From Prochlorococcus sp. AG-409-J19 (lineage in GTDB: Bacteria > Cyanobacteriota > Cyanobacteriia > PCC-6307 > Cyanobiaceae), in NCBI GenBank assembly GCA_003215635.1, contig QCKC01000004.1, positions 28,312 through 92,311 of the forward strand: a DNA stretch of 64,000 nucleotides. The letters are read 5' to 3'. Each line of letters opens with the position of its first letter. The stretch's first letter is position 1. Positions 1 through 7,977 of the stretch are shown one piece after another. The position numbers were made by a program, and so were the translations under genes. The notes beneath the pieces are model-generated. The model saw only the letters and a list, made by a program, of their open reading frames with translations. It had not been told where the DNA came from and made no database searches.

Positions 1-144
1 GCTAGATTCCAAGCCTACGGCTTCATTGGTGGAGTTCTAGTACTTACTCTTTGGGTTTGGATGGTAGGTGTAATCATTTACTTTGGTCAATGCTGGAGCG
101 TTGTTTTTGCGACAAAAAACTTAGCTGGCAGAACAAACAATTGA
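1..144 (+). CDS. YihY/BrkB-family membrane protein, C-terminal end (partial)
   Basis: The window opens inside a reading frame that runs to a TGA at 142-144. The 47 visible residues contain a hydrophobic helix with the pattern GGVLVLTLWVWMVGVIIYFG followed by a short polar tail. That last helix is typical of YihY/BrkB (UPF0761) inner-membrane proteins, whose biochemical role is unsettled. The 5' end lies outside the window, so length and start cannot be judged. The family call rests on one helix and is moderate. Confidence 0.6.
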   Translation, partial: ARFQAYGFIGGVLVLTLWVWMVGVIIYFGQCWSVVFATKNLAGRTNN

Positions 145-209
145 TATAAACAGCAAGCTAGAACTGTATTAAATACTTACTAAGGGTCGCAGAAGAAGAA
201 ATATTAGTA

Positions 210-371
210 ATGATTAATTCATCAGTGTCAAAAACAAATAAATTGGTAAGCTATGCAAAGATATTAAATCTTTATACATTAAGAAAATGGACTCAAAGCT
301 CTTTAAAAAATAATCCCTTATACTCCAAAAGCAAATTCAAATGTCACAAACAATACTCCAAGGTCATCTAA
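210..371 (+). CDS. possible 53-aa basic small protein
   Basis: An ATG-initiated frame of 53 codons fills the gap between the YihY-like gene and the zinc-ribbon gene at 393. The predicted product is rich in Lys, Ser and Asn with no recognisable motif, signal peptide or membrane segment. No clear Shine-Dalgarno is seen before the ATG. AT-rich DNA gives frames of this size by chance fairly often, so it is listed as a weak candidate only. The rest of the 145-392 gap shows nothing else. Confidence 0.2.
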   Translation: MINSSVSKTNKLVSYAKILNLYTLRKWTQSSLKNNPLYSKSKFKCHKQYSKVI

Positions 372-392
372 AAATCCAACAACATAATTGAT

Positions 393-710
393 ATGAATCG
401 GAATTCTTCTATAGTCTGGCTAATACTTGCTGGCTTTCTTCTTTTGCCAACAGCCTTTGGAAGAATCATTCTTGATCTCGCTGGTGGATTGATATTCATA
501 ATTATTGCTATTCCTATTCTATTATCAGGAGCTGGATGGATTGCATGGCGTATTATTCAATCTAGAATGATTAGATGCAAAAATTGTGGAATCACAATCT
601 TAAATAGCACTCAACAATGTCCTGCATGTGGATCAAAAGTATCCAATAATAACAAATCAAATGATACAGTTCCAGCTAGTTCTGCCACAATTGACATAAC
701 CCCTAAATAA
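393..710 (+). CDS. small membrane protein with C-terminal zinc ribbon
   Basis: This 105-residue protein has two closely spaced hydrophobic segments (about residues 7-25 and 30-50) followed by a CxxC...CxxC zinc ribbon (CKNCG at about 62-66 and CPACG at about 76-80) and a polar tail. The arrangement suggests a membrane-anchored protein with a cytoplasmic zinc-ribbon, a common design in bacterial proteins of unknown function. It lies convergent to xseB with a 28-bp gap. I do not recognise a named family. The gene looks real because the cysteine spacing and membrane topology are coherent. Confidence 0.72.
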   Translation: MNRNSSIVWLILAGFLLLPTAFGRIILDLAGGLIFIIIAIPILLSGAGWIAWRIIQSRMIRCKNCGITILNSTQQCPACGSKVSNNNKSNDTVPASSATIDITPK

Positions 711-738
711 ATTATCCGGAAAAATTTAGCAAGGACTA

Positions 739-1005
739 TTATTTTTTATCTGAGACTTTGTTTAGGGCATCTAGATCAATTTGACTCACTGATTGCTCTA
801 CATCCTCTAACAAACTCTGTGCATGCTCTAAATAAACTTTTGCCTGAACATAATATTCTTGTAATTCCTTCAAAGGTATACTATCATTCTTAAATTCACT
901 AAGAATCTTATCCAAGGATTCTAAGGTGTCTTCATAACTAAGAGAAATAATTTCTTTTTTAAAACTCAATAATTGATCCTGAAGTGATTTATCTTGATGT
1001 TTCAT
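739..1005 (-). CDS. xseB: exodeoxyribonuclease VII small subunit
   Basis: An 88-residue, mostly helical protein. Its central segment (LSYEDTLESLDKILSEF) matches the XseB pattern in which a helical hairpin pairs two-fold with XseA. It overlaps the end of xseA by 4 bp, the usual translationally coupled arrangement. Exonuclease VII degrades single-stranded DNA processively from both ends and several XseB copies bind one XseA. The length is normal for the family and the assignment is strengthened by the xseA neighbour. Confidence 0.9.
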   Translation of the reverse strand: MKHQDKSLQDQLLSFKKEIISLSYEDTLESLDKILSEFKNDSIPLKELQEYYVQAKVYLEHAQSLLEDVEQSVSQIDLDALNKVSDKK

Positions 1006-2159
1006 GATGAAGAGTCATATGGAGAAATCTTTTTGATAGTGACATCAATTTCACCATCACTGATTTGAATGGTCAGGCTATCAGATAAATTCAAATCTTT
1101 AACTGTATGAACTACTTTGTTAACATCATTTCTAACAATTGCTAATCCCCGGCTTAACCAGCGCTGAGGAGAAAAAGCATTAATCAGTGCAAACTTCTCA
1201 TCCAATAAAGATTTTTTATGTTTAATTAATACTTCAGGTGAATATGCAACTAAATTAGATTTTAGATCTCTAAGTCTTTGCTTTTCCTTGTTCACTGACC
1301 ACATTATACGTTCTTCTATTCTTTCAGCAGTTTGCAAAAGCTGAGAGAATACAATTTCTTTACTAGGCAAAAGTGCAACCAATGCAGCTGTAGGAGTTGC
1401 AGCTCTATGGTCTGCAACTAAATCAGCAATAGTCAAATCATCTTCATGTCCTATTCCAGTGACAACAGGAACAGGAAAATTAGCTAATTTCCTGCACAAG
1501 TTTTCATTATCAAATAACATTAAATCTTCTCGGTTCCCACCTCCTCTTGCTAAGACAATGGCATCAAATTTTAAGGTAGCAAGATTCATTGCCAATAAAC
1601 TTAACACCTTCATAATTTCTGCTGATGCATCTCCTTGAACAGATATAGGAATAATAAACAATTTAGTAAATGGCCATCTTTCTTTTGATGTCCGCAACAT
1701 ATCCGCAAGAGCAGAACTCGGCACACTTGTCAAAATTGCAATTGCTCTTGGATATTTTGGTAAAGTCCTTCGTCTATCTTCATTAATTAAATTATCTGCA
1801 ATTAACAACTCCCTAACAATCTCAAACTGACGTAATACTGTTGATCGACTTGGACGAATATCTAAAACTTGTACAGAAAGAGTTGCACGGGCCTCCCAAA
1901 AATTTACTTTTCCAACAACAATCACTCCATCATCTGTGGAGGGAATGTAATCCAATTTTTTAAGAATAGAAGACCAAACAACTCCAGTAATGCATGATTT
2001 GCCATCAGAAAAAGTGAGCCATAGATGACCTTTCTTCTTTTGAACTTGTGCAATATGTGCTTGCAATAGAAATCTCGGCGCAAAACCTCTTTGCAGTAGC
2101 TCTCCTATCGCTAAATTAAGCTCACTAACCGAATAAGTTTGCAGCGAATTATTAATCAA
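1002..2159 (-). CDS. xseA: exodeoxyribonuclease VII large subunit
   Basis: A 385-residue catalytic subunit of exonuclease VII. The N-terminal ~100 residues form the OB-fold (GFAPRFLLQAHIAQVQ, then a Gly-His-Leu-Trp strand). The catalytic domain follows with the family landmarks AILTSVPSSALADML, DAIVLARGGGNREDL and VTGIGHEDDLTIADLVADHR plus ATPTAA. The tail carries the helical XseB-binding region and a short C-terminal strand domain. Family members run about 390-450 residues, so this is a compact version, usual for this lineage. It is co-transcribed with xseB, which overlaps its end by 4 bp. Confidence 0.95.
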   Translation of the reverse strand: MINNSLQTYSVSELNLAIGELLQRGFAPRFLLQAHIAQVQKKKGHLWLTFSDGKSCITGVVWSSILKKLDYIPSTDDGVIVVGKVNFWEARATLSVQVLDIRPSRSTVLRQFEIVRELLIADNLINEDRRRTLPKYPRAIAILTSVPSSALADMLRTSKERWPFTKLFIIPISVQGDASAEIMKVLSLLAMNLATLKFDAIVLARGGGNREDLMLFDNENLCRKLANFPVPVVTGIGHEDDLTIADLVADHRAATPTAALVALLPSKEIVFSQLLQTAERIEERIMWSVNKEKQRLRDLKSNLVAYSPEVLIKHKKSLLDEKFALINAFSPQRWLSRGLAIVRNDVNKVVHTVKDLNLSDSLTIQISDGEIDVTIKKISPYDSSS

Positions 2160-2274
2160 AGAAAAAAAGACTTATTTTACATAGAATTAATCTGTGACTA
2201 TTATAAACAAAATAAGAGTAATAAGGGATTAATCTTCTATTAATTTTGAAATCAGATGCCACGTAGAAGAGATT

Positions 2275-2418
2275 TTAGCCAAGTCCCATCTGTCCGAGAA
2301 TACCCTGACCAGTTAATAATTCTGTACTTAACCCAATTAAAATCCCCAACATTGCCAAACGACCATTCCATGTTTCAGCAAAATTGACGAATCCAAAGCG
2401 TGGCTGAGGGTTTTCCAA
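2275..2418 (-). CDS. hli: high-light-inducible protein (Hli, one-helix CAB-like)
   Basis: A 47-residue reading frame starting with TTG at 2418, preceded by AAAAGGA at a good ribosome-binding distance. The protein begins MENPQPRFGFVNFAETWNGR and continues LAMLGILIGL, the ExxNGRxAMxGF chlorophyll-binding helix signature of the Hli/Scp family. These single-helix thylakoid proteins bind chlorophyll and carotenoid and protect photosystem II and chlorophyll synthesis under stress. The gene stands alone between xseA and an unknown gene. The family call is firm; TTG is the only start with a ribosome-binding site. Confidence 0.87.
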   Translation of the reverse strand: MENPQPRFGFVNFAETWNGRLAMLGILIGLSTELLTGQGILGQMGLG

Positions 2419-2693
2419 AATAAAAATCCTTTTGACAAATTTTAACGGGAAAAGGTAGCTACGTATATGAATTTTACCTCTCTCAACACATTATTATCGA
2501 TCTAATACCTTATTTGTTGAATGGAATACTAGTGAGCATGAATTCTATTAATGGTTTAGGGCCTTAACAATAAAGCGAGTTGATTGATTGTCTGAAAAGA
2601 CTCTAAATGATCTGAAGAAACTCAGATGGTCACAGAAAACCCTACGTTCAATGATTTCAAAATAGGTTTTCCAATCATATACACATCAAAGTC

Positions 2694-3077
2694 TTACCTA
2701 ACATGTCTAACTCCATCCACCGGGCGATAGTCCTCTCCTGTTAACTCCTCATAGATTATTGCTGGCAAACCCGTTTCAAACATTGTCTGAAGAGCTTCCT
2801 TCAAATATGGGTTCCATCCACCAGTACTGACATCACCATGTCTAACGGTCCAATCCCAAGTTCCTTGAAGGTCCCTAGGGATACGTCCCTCCCTGTCACG
2901 CCTTGCCACAAGGTCAAGGGACTCCACCAAGCCTACTTGTATTGGCTGTTTCCCATAGGAAGGTGTAAGACTTAACTCAAGCCTTACAGGGTCTTCTTTC
3001 AAGATTCTCAAACGAAATCTTGGTGGTAACTTCAAAGCCTTAATGACAGCTACCACGATTCGAGTTCTTTGATCCAC
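2694..3077 (-). CDS. conserved hypothetical protein, 127 aa
   Basis: A 127-residue soluble protein beginning at GTG (3075-3077) with a purine-rich AGGGGAGG just upstream. The first half is basic and hydrophobic (RTRIVVAVIKALKLPPRF); the second half is aromatic and acidic (LQGTWDWTVRHGDVSTGGW and EELTGEDYRPVDGV). I do not recognise a domain. Balanced composition and the strong Shine-Dalgarno argue that it is a real gene. It lies on the same strand as the DUF2973-like gene to its right, with a 63-bp gap. Confidence 0.72.
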   Translation of the reverse strand: MDQRTRIVVAVIKALKLPPRFRLRILKEDPVRLELSLTPSYGKQPIQVGLVESLDLVARRDREGRIPRDLQGTWDWTVRHGDVSTGGWNPYLKEALQTMFETGLPAIIYEELTGEDYRPVDGVRHVR

Positions 3078-3140
3078 CGGGCCTCCCCTGCGATTCCATA
3101 TTGGGTACTTACTTGAGGTAAGTGCCTTATTCCTCCTAAC

Positions 3141-3416
3141 TCATTCAGAAGAGCTTTCAGATGTAGGAGGAGACTCATTATCTCCAGAAAAACGGACAGT
3201 TAGCAACTCTTCGTCAGTGATCCGTCCTTCTTGGTCAAGTAATTCTGGATGAATGGTCAGTCTTCCCGTCCTATCTCCTTTAAGTTTTTGGGATTTAAGC
3301 TTGTCTTGGTTTGAAAATTCAGACAGTTTGAAGCCTGGCGCCATCAGACGAACAGCTTGCCAAAGCAAGAACAAGACAATTGTCCCGTATAGAAGCGGAA
3401 AAATTGAGCTCAACAT
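3141..3416 (-). CDS. DUF2973-like small membrane protein
   Basis: A 91-residue protein with one N-terminal transmembrane helix (residues 5-25) followed by a charged linker and the motif TGRLTIHPELLDQEGRITDE, then ELLTVRF. The HPELLDxxG...EELLxVRF pattern is what I associate with the cyanobacterial DUF2973 family of single-pass proteins. Function is unknown. A 233-bp divergent intergenic space separates its start from the protease gene on the other strand. Confidence 0.7.
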   Translation of the reverse strand: MLSSIFPLLYGTIVLFLLWQAVRLMAPGFKLSEFSNQDKLKSQKLKGDRTGRLTIHPELLDQEGRITDEELLTVRFSGDNESPPTSESSSE

Positions 3417-3649
3417 AGATTCACTATGACGGAAAAAGGCATGATTGGCTGCAAAACATTGATTTCATATGCTTTGTCAACCTCAAAGACCCCGTATGCA
3501 GACTGTGTCTAAGAAGGCTGCCATTGAAAGAAGACCTGCAAAGGTCCGATTCAACTAATAACATTAGGCCAAACTTGTCGCAAGAATTAATCAAGCTGCA
3601 ATCTTTTATAAGATCCAGCTTAACCAAGCCTCTAATTAAGCATATTTCA

Positions 3650-4858
3650 ATGACTAAACAAAACAATTTTCAATCTTTGAGGCCAAATTTCATTCAAAGG
3701 TTCGACATCAAGAAAAAGAAATTAATGATAGCAATATCTAAAAGTATATTACTCAGCATGGGGATAGTAAACCTCTCAGTAGTTAACGATTTGCCTGCCA
3801 AATCATTACCTAATTTATTAAATAAAAATAATGAGATAACCAAGGGATCATTTGTAGCTAAAGCAGTTGAAAGAACTGGTCCAGCCGTAGTGACCATAGA
3901 CACACAAAGAAAAGTAAGAACTATCTCTAATAATGGCTTGCCTCCAAATCTGCTGATGGATCCTTATTTACAAAGATTTTTTGGAATAGAAGGTATAGGA
4001 GTTCCCAAAACAAGAATTGAGAAAGGGCAAGGTAGTGGTGTAATTTTTCAATCAAACGGCCTAGTACTAACCAATGCTCATGTCATAGAAAAAACAGATA
4101 TTCTGATGGTGGAACTTACAGATGGAAGAAGAATTAAAGGAGAAATAGTTGGGAAAGATAGTCTGACTGACCTTGCTGTAATTCGATTAAATGGTAACGG
4201 TCCTTGGCCTGTTGCACCATTAGGCAACTCTGATCAGCTCAAAGTTGGAGAGTGGGCTATTGCAGTAGGTAATCCTTTTGGCCTTGAGAATACAGTTACT
4301 CTTGGAATTATTAGCAATCTAAATAGAAACGTTGCGCAACTAGGGATATCAGATAAACGTCTCGAATTAATACAAACTGATGCAGCTATTAATCCTGGCA
4401 ACTCTGGCGGTCCATTACTAAATGAAAATGGCGAAGTAGTAGGAATAAATACACTAGTTAGATCTGGTCCAGGCGCTGGACTAGGTTTTGCAATTCCAAT
4501 TAACCGTGCCCTAGAAATAGCGCGGCAACTAATTGAAAAAGGTAATGTAACCCATCCTGTTATAGGAATAAGTCTTGGTCAATTAACTAGCAACAATATT
4601 AATGAAAGCAATCGTAATGGAGCAATAATTAGATATGTCGTTCCGGGAGGTCCGGCATATAAAGGAGGTTTACAAGCAGGTGACATAATTCATTCAATTG
4701 GAGGCAAAAAAATAAAAAATCCTGCACAAGTTGTAACTGCGATTAGCAGACATGGGATCAACACTAAGTTGGAATTTCAAATAAAAAGGAAAGAAAAAAA
4801 ATTTACTATATTGATACAACCTGTTGATTTCAGAGATATTTCTTACGAAAACAAATGA
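3650..4858 (+). CDS. Deg/Htr-type periplasmic serine protease
   Basis: A trypsin-like serine protease with a C-terminal PDZ domain (HtrA/DegP/HhoA family). The catalytic triad is visible: His in LVLTNAHVIE, Asp in DSLTDLAVIRL and Ser in INPGNSGGPL. A PDZ domain follows (GAIIRYVVPGGPAYKGGLQAGD). The N-terminus contains a hydrophobic stretch (MIAISKSILLSMGIVNLSVV) consistent with export. The frame opens with a TTG at 3524, but the extra residues are unlike a signal peptide. I chose the ATG at 3650; the ATG at 3725 is also possible. The protein would degrade damaged proteins in the periplasm or lumen. I cannot tell HhoA, HhoB and HtrA apart. Confidence 0.9.
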   Translation: MTKQNNFQSLRPNFIQRFDIKKKKLMIAISKSILLSMGIVNLSVVNDLPAKSLPNLLNKNNEITKGSFVAKAVERTGPAVVTIDTQRKVRTISNNGLPPNLLMDPYLQRFFGIEGIGVPKTRIEKGQGSGVIFQSNGLVLTNAHVIEKTDILMVELTDGRRIKGEIVGKDSLTDLAVIRLNGNGPWPVAPLGNSDQLKVGEWAIAVGNPFGLENTVTLGIISNLNRNVAQLGISDKRLELIQTDAAINPGNSGGPLLNENGEVVGINTLVRSGPGAGLGFAIPINRALEIARQLIEKGNVTHPVIGISLGQLTSNNINESNRNGAIIRYVVPGGPAYKGGLQAGDIIHSIGGKKIKNPAQVVTAISRHGINTKLEFQIKRKEKKFTILIQPVDFRDISYENK

Positions 4859-4867
4859 TTTTAAATT

Positions 4868-6586
4868 TCATAGGGATTTACGACTCTTGCGCTTCCTATC
4901 TCTTGCTCTTTTCTCTCGACGTTTTGCTTCTCTTTTAGCTAAAGCCAATGCCTCCTCTTTAGCTCTTTTTTCTTCAATCTTTTTCTGCAAGTAATAATCA
5001 TAATTACCGCGATAGGAAATTAATTCTCCATCTCTCAATTCAACAATATGATTAGCAACTCGAGAAATAAAATATCTATCATGAGAAACCAATAAAGCAG
5101 ATCCTTCATATTCTTGCAAAGCATCTTCTAACATTTGTTTAGCTGGAATATCCAAATGATTCGTAGGCTCATCAAGCAAAAGCAAATTACAAGGCTTAAC
5201 AAGAAGCAATGCCAATGCTAATCGCGCTTTTTCTCCCCCACTTAATGCCCCAACATTCTTAAAAACTGAATCTCCAGCCAGGCAAAAACTACCTAACAAA
5301 GAACGAACCTCTGTTTGCGTCCAAGTTGGAACTTCTTGGAACATTGTTTCAATAACTGTTTTATTAAGATCTAAAGCTTCGGCTTGATTTTGTTCAAAAT
5401 ATCCAGGAATAACATTATGAAGGCCTAATCCAGCCTGGCCATCTTGAGGTATTTCTAATCCCATAATTAATCGCAAAAGGGTTGATTTACCTGATCCATT
5501 TGGCCCTATAAAAGCTATTCTATCCCCTGATTCTACTTCTAGATTTGCCCCCAAAAATAAAATATTATCATCATAACTATGTGAAAGCTCTTCAATTATT
5601 GCAACCTGTCGTCCAGCTCTAGGAGGTATAGGAAAAGTAAACTTTGGAGATTTGACACTCTCCACTGGTGCTTCAATTAGATCTCTCTTCTCAAGTAACT
5701 TTTCTCTGCTTTTTGCTTGGGTACTTCTAGTAGCACTTGCTCTAAATCTTTCAATATAGGCCTTCTGAATATTTAAATCCTTTTGTTGTCTTTGAAAAGC
5801 AGCTTTTTTACTCTCATCTTCCAAGTTTTTTTGTTCTAAATATTGAGTATAATTGCCAATATATGTTCTAGATAAACCCCTGTCTGTAGAGACTATTTGA
5901 TTACATACTCGATCGAGGAAAGTACGGTCATGACTGATTATAACCATTGCAGCTGTCTGATTTAAAAGATAATCTTCTAACCATTTTATTGCCTCAAGGT
6001 CAAGATGATTTGTAGGCTCATCTAACAAAATAATATCTGGATCTTGAAGCAAAATCTTACCTAGAGCAATTCTCATCTGCCAACCACCAGAATAACTTCC
6101 AACTAATTGATCAGCTTGATCAGATGAGAATCCTATATCCGGCAATAATTTCTCTACTTGGGCCTCAAGTTGATATCCGTTCAATGCTTCAAAACTTGAC
6201 TGTAGTGTTCCTAATTCTTTAATTAACTGATTCAAATAATCTAGATCTTCTTGTGCCCTTTTGGACTCCATAGAAATCTCTACTAATCGTTGCTTGTTCA
6301 GCAAATCGGCCGCACCTTCAAAAGCTCTAAAAAGCTCTTCTCGAACACTCCTCTTGATATCAACGTCAAACTCTTGCTTTAAATATGCAATTTTGGGATC
6401 TCCCTGACGCAAAATCTTTCCACTAGTAGCTTCTTCCAATCCCGCGATAATCCTAAGTTGCGTGGATTTACCTGCACCATTAACGCCAATTAGACCAATA
6501 CGATCACCAGCTTTAATTTCCCAAGTGATGTCTCTGAGAACCTCACTGGTTGGATAAATTTTGCTTACGCTCTCAAGTCGCAGCAC
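4868..6586 (-). CDS. ABC-F family ATPase
   Basis: A soluble protein with two ATP-binding cassettes and no membrane segment. Walker A motifs GVNGAGKST and GPNGSGKST, signatures SGGWQMRI and LSGGEKARL, and both Walker B motifs with LLDEPTNHLD are present. The linker between the cassettes and the basic Lys/Arg-rich C-terminus fit the ABC-F (Uup/EttA-like) group, which acts on ribosomes or nucleic acid rather than in transport. The frame is open to 6661, but homologues start at the residues LRLESVSKIY, matching a GTG at 6586. That start also avoids most of the overlap with the divergent gene at 6667. Confidence 0.9.
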   Translation of the reverse strand: MLRLESVSKIYPTSEVLRDITWEIKAGDRIGLIGVNGAGKSTQLRIIAGLEEATSGKILRQGDPKIAYLKQEFDVDIKRSVREELFRAFEGAADLLNKQRLVEISMESKRAQEDLDYLNQLIKELGTLQSSFEALNGYQLEAQVEKLLPDIGFSSDQADQLVGSYSGGWQMRIALGKILLQDPDIILLDEPTNHLDLEAIKWLEDYLLNQTAAMVIISHDRTFLDRVCNQIVSTDRGLSRTYIGNYTQYLEQKNLEDESKKAAFQRQQKDLNIQKAYIERFRASATRSTQAKSREKLLEKRDLIEAPVESVKSPKFTFPIPPRAGRQVAIIEELSHSYDDNILFLGANLEVESGDRIAFIGPNGSGKSTLLRLIMGLEIPQDGQAGLGLHNVIPGYFEQNQAEALDLNKTVIETMFQEVPTWTQTEVRSLLGSFCLAGDSVFKNVGALSGGEKARLALALLLVKPCNLLLLDEPTNHLDIPAKQMLEDALQEYEGSALLVSHDRYFISRVANHIVELRDGELISYRGNYDYYLQKKIEEKRAKEEALALAKREAKRREKRARDRKRKSRKSL

Positions 6587-6666
6587 TATTAGAAAATTAC
6601 GAATGAGTACATCATCCTGCTTTGAAGACAGGCCAAGTAAGGTTTGCCAATACCAAAACAAAGTTG

Positions 6667-6858
6667 ATGGTAAGACTGGAACAAATTACTGCCATAGTCC
6701 TTGCTGCAGCATTGGCAATTCCTAGTTACTGGTTTTTTTGGAGCCTGGCAGGAGGAGGAGGATATGACAGGAGAAACACCCCGAAGAACCTTCCGTTAGA
6801 AAAAAAAGTCCCCAACAATACAAAACCTCAATCTCTTAGAGACCCCCTCGAGCTTTAA
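6667..6858 (+). CDS. small single-pass membrane protein, 63 aa
   Basis: From the ATG at 6667 this encodes 63 residues: a short charged start, a transmembrane helix (ITAIVLAAALAIPSYWFFW), a glycine run and a basic proline-rich tail. The frame could begin at a TTG at 6622, which would run into the 5' end of the ABC-F gene. Its end overlaps the end of the Nif11-like gene by 23 bp in convergent orientation. Function unknown; the clean membrane segment supports a real gene. Confidence 0.6.
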   Translation: MVRLEQITAIVLAAALAIPSYWFFWSLAGGGGYDRRNTPKNLPLEKKVPNNTKPQSLRDPLEL

Positions 6859-7066
6859 CAACCCATTGCTTAGTCTGATTATCATCAAGTGTTTCCAAAA
6901 ACTCTTTCACTTCCGAAGGCTGCACTGGCAAGCCAATCGCCTCCCCATAGTCTGAAATGGATTTCAAAGCACCCTGAGGATCTTGCAAGGCTTGCCTAAA
7001 GAGTTTTTGAGATAACGCTTTATCATCCTGAATGCGTTGATAAAGCTCTGCAGCGTTGCTCTTCAT
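6836..7066 (-). CDS. Nif11-domain small protein
   Basis: A 76-residue protein with the helical pattern of the Nif11 family: an N-terminal AELYQRIQDDKALSQKLFRQ, a middle segment with a proline-glycine turn, and AIGLPVQPSEVKEFLETLDD. Nif11 domains occur as stand-alone cyanobacterial proteins and as leader peptides of lanthipeptide precursors (prochlorosins). Here the protein stops at ARGGL, immediately after a double glycine, with no Cys/Ser/Thr-rich core. It is therefore not an obvious peptide precursor. It shares the strand with the 117-residue gene to its right. Confidence 0.75.
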   Translation of the reverse strand: MKSNAAELYQRIQDDKALSQKLFRQALQDPQGALKSISDYGEAIGLPVQPSEVKEFLETLDDNQTKQWVVKARGGL

Positions 7067-7101
7067 TCGATGGCTTAACTCTCTGGTGAAACTTTATTCA
7101 C

Positions 7102-7455
7102 CTAAGCAGCATTTGACTTGAATTGATTCTCAAAAGAATTACCTAGATCTGCATCAGGGATTCCAGCTGCTAAAGCATCTTCCATGCTTCGTGCATCCAT
7201 GCAAAGAACCTTTCGCAATTGTGCAAAATTTGCAGCTGTTGACTGATGGCCTGCTTTCAAAGCACCATTTTCAGCACTTTGCAAAAGATGATGTAAATGC
7301 GTCAGCAAACAGGGACTAATTACTGCCGAAATCAATACATCACTATTTTCTGGCTTTCGTGCAGAGTTCTGTCTGCGTTTTGATGAATTAGACCGTCTGT
7401 AATTAGACGGAGAAGATTTTTGAACAGTTGTTCTAGAAAAAGTGGATGCTTTCAT
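7102..7455 (-). CDS. conserved hypothetical protein, 117 aa
   Basis: The first ~40 residues are rich in Ser, Arg, Lys and Asn (disordered, nucleic-acid-binding-like). A helical region with HLHHLLQSAENGALKAGHQS and a C-terminal segment rich in Ala, Met and Asp follow. An AAGGAG-like Shine-Dalgarno (revcomp of actccttt at about 7461) precedes the ATG. I do not recognise the family. It sits upstream of the Nif11-like gene on the same strand with a 35-bp gap, so the two may be co-transcribed. Confidence 0.68.
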   Translation of the reverse strand: MKASTFSRTTVQKSSPSNYRRSNSSKRRQNSARKPENSDVLISAVISPCLLTHLHHLLQSAENGALKAGHQSTAANFAQLRKVLCMDARSMEDALAAGIPDADLGNSFENQFKSNAA

Positions 7456-7654
7456 TAAAAACTCCTTTATTGATGTGCTCTATACGAATCGGTACAGCGG
7501 AATCTTTTCGAAAACAATTGAAGTCATTCCAAAAAGTTCTCAACGCCTAACTCACTTCGCAAAAGCAATTCAGTACCACTGATGAAATCATAGTGCAGGT
7601 TACTATCCTTGCACACCTCTGTACACTAAAGGGGAACCGGTACTGATCTTCATA

Positions 7655-7954
7655 GTGGCTACCCGGCAAACATCCTCAAATGGAAAGCCAAAATCGCCTC
7701 GCGTGCAGGTTGTGCTTCCAGAAGAACTCTGCTCAAGACTGGCTTCTTTGGCTGATCGTGAGTCTCGAACCGTAAGCAATATGGCCAAGGTTCTCATTCA
7801 AAAAGGGTTAGACCAATATGAAGAAAATACACATCCTCAAGCTAGAACTGGTTTTTCTTCAACTGAAAAGTTCCGCTCAGCCCTTGAAGCACAAGGGACG
7901 CAACGACTTAAAGGAGCACCTAGAAGATTTCGATTAATTCGACCTTCCAATTAA
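7655..7954 (+). CDS. ribbon-helix-helix (CopG/Arc-like) DNA-binding protein
   Basis: A 99-residue protein starting at GTG. Residues 15-55 show the ribbon-helix-helix pattern: a strand (RVQVVLPEELCSRLASLAD) followed by helices (RTVSNMAKVLIQKGLDQY). These proteins dimerise and contact DNA with the beta ribbon, usually as repressors. The C-terminal 40 residues are basic and not recognised. No toxin-like partner is adjacent, so an antitoxin role is not supported. It is divergent from the 117-residue gene across a 199-bp space that could hold its target site. Confidence 0.75.
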   Translation: MATRQTSSNGKPKSPRVQVVLPEELCSRLASLADRESRTVSNMAKVLIQKGLDQYEENTHPQARTGFSSTEKFRSALEAQGTQRLKGAPRRFRLIRPSN

Positions 7955-7977
7955 ACAAACTATTCACTTAGTGCTAA

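Noticed and set aside
7655..7954. Antitoxin of a toxin-antitoxin pair
   Set aside because: The ribbon-helix-helix protein has no adjacent toxin-like gene.
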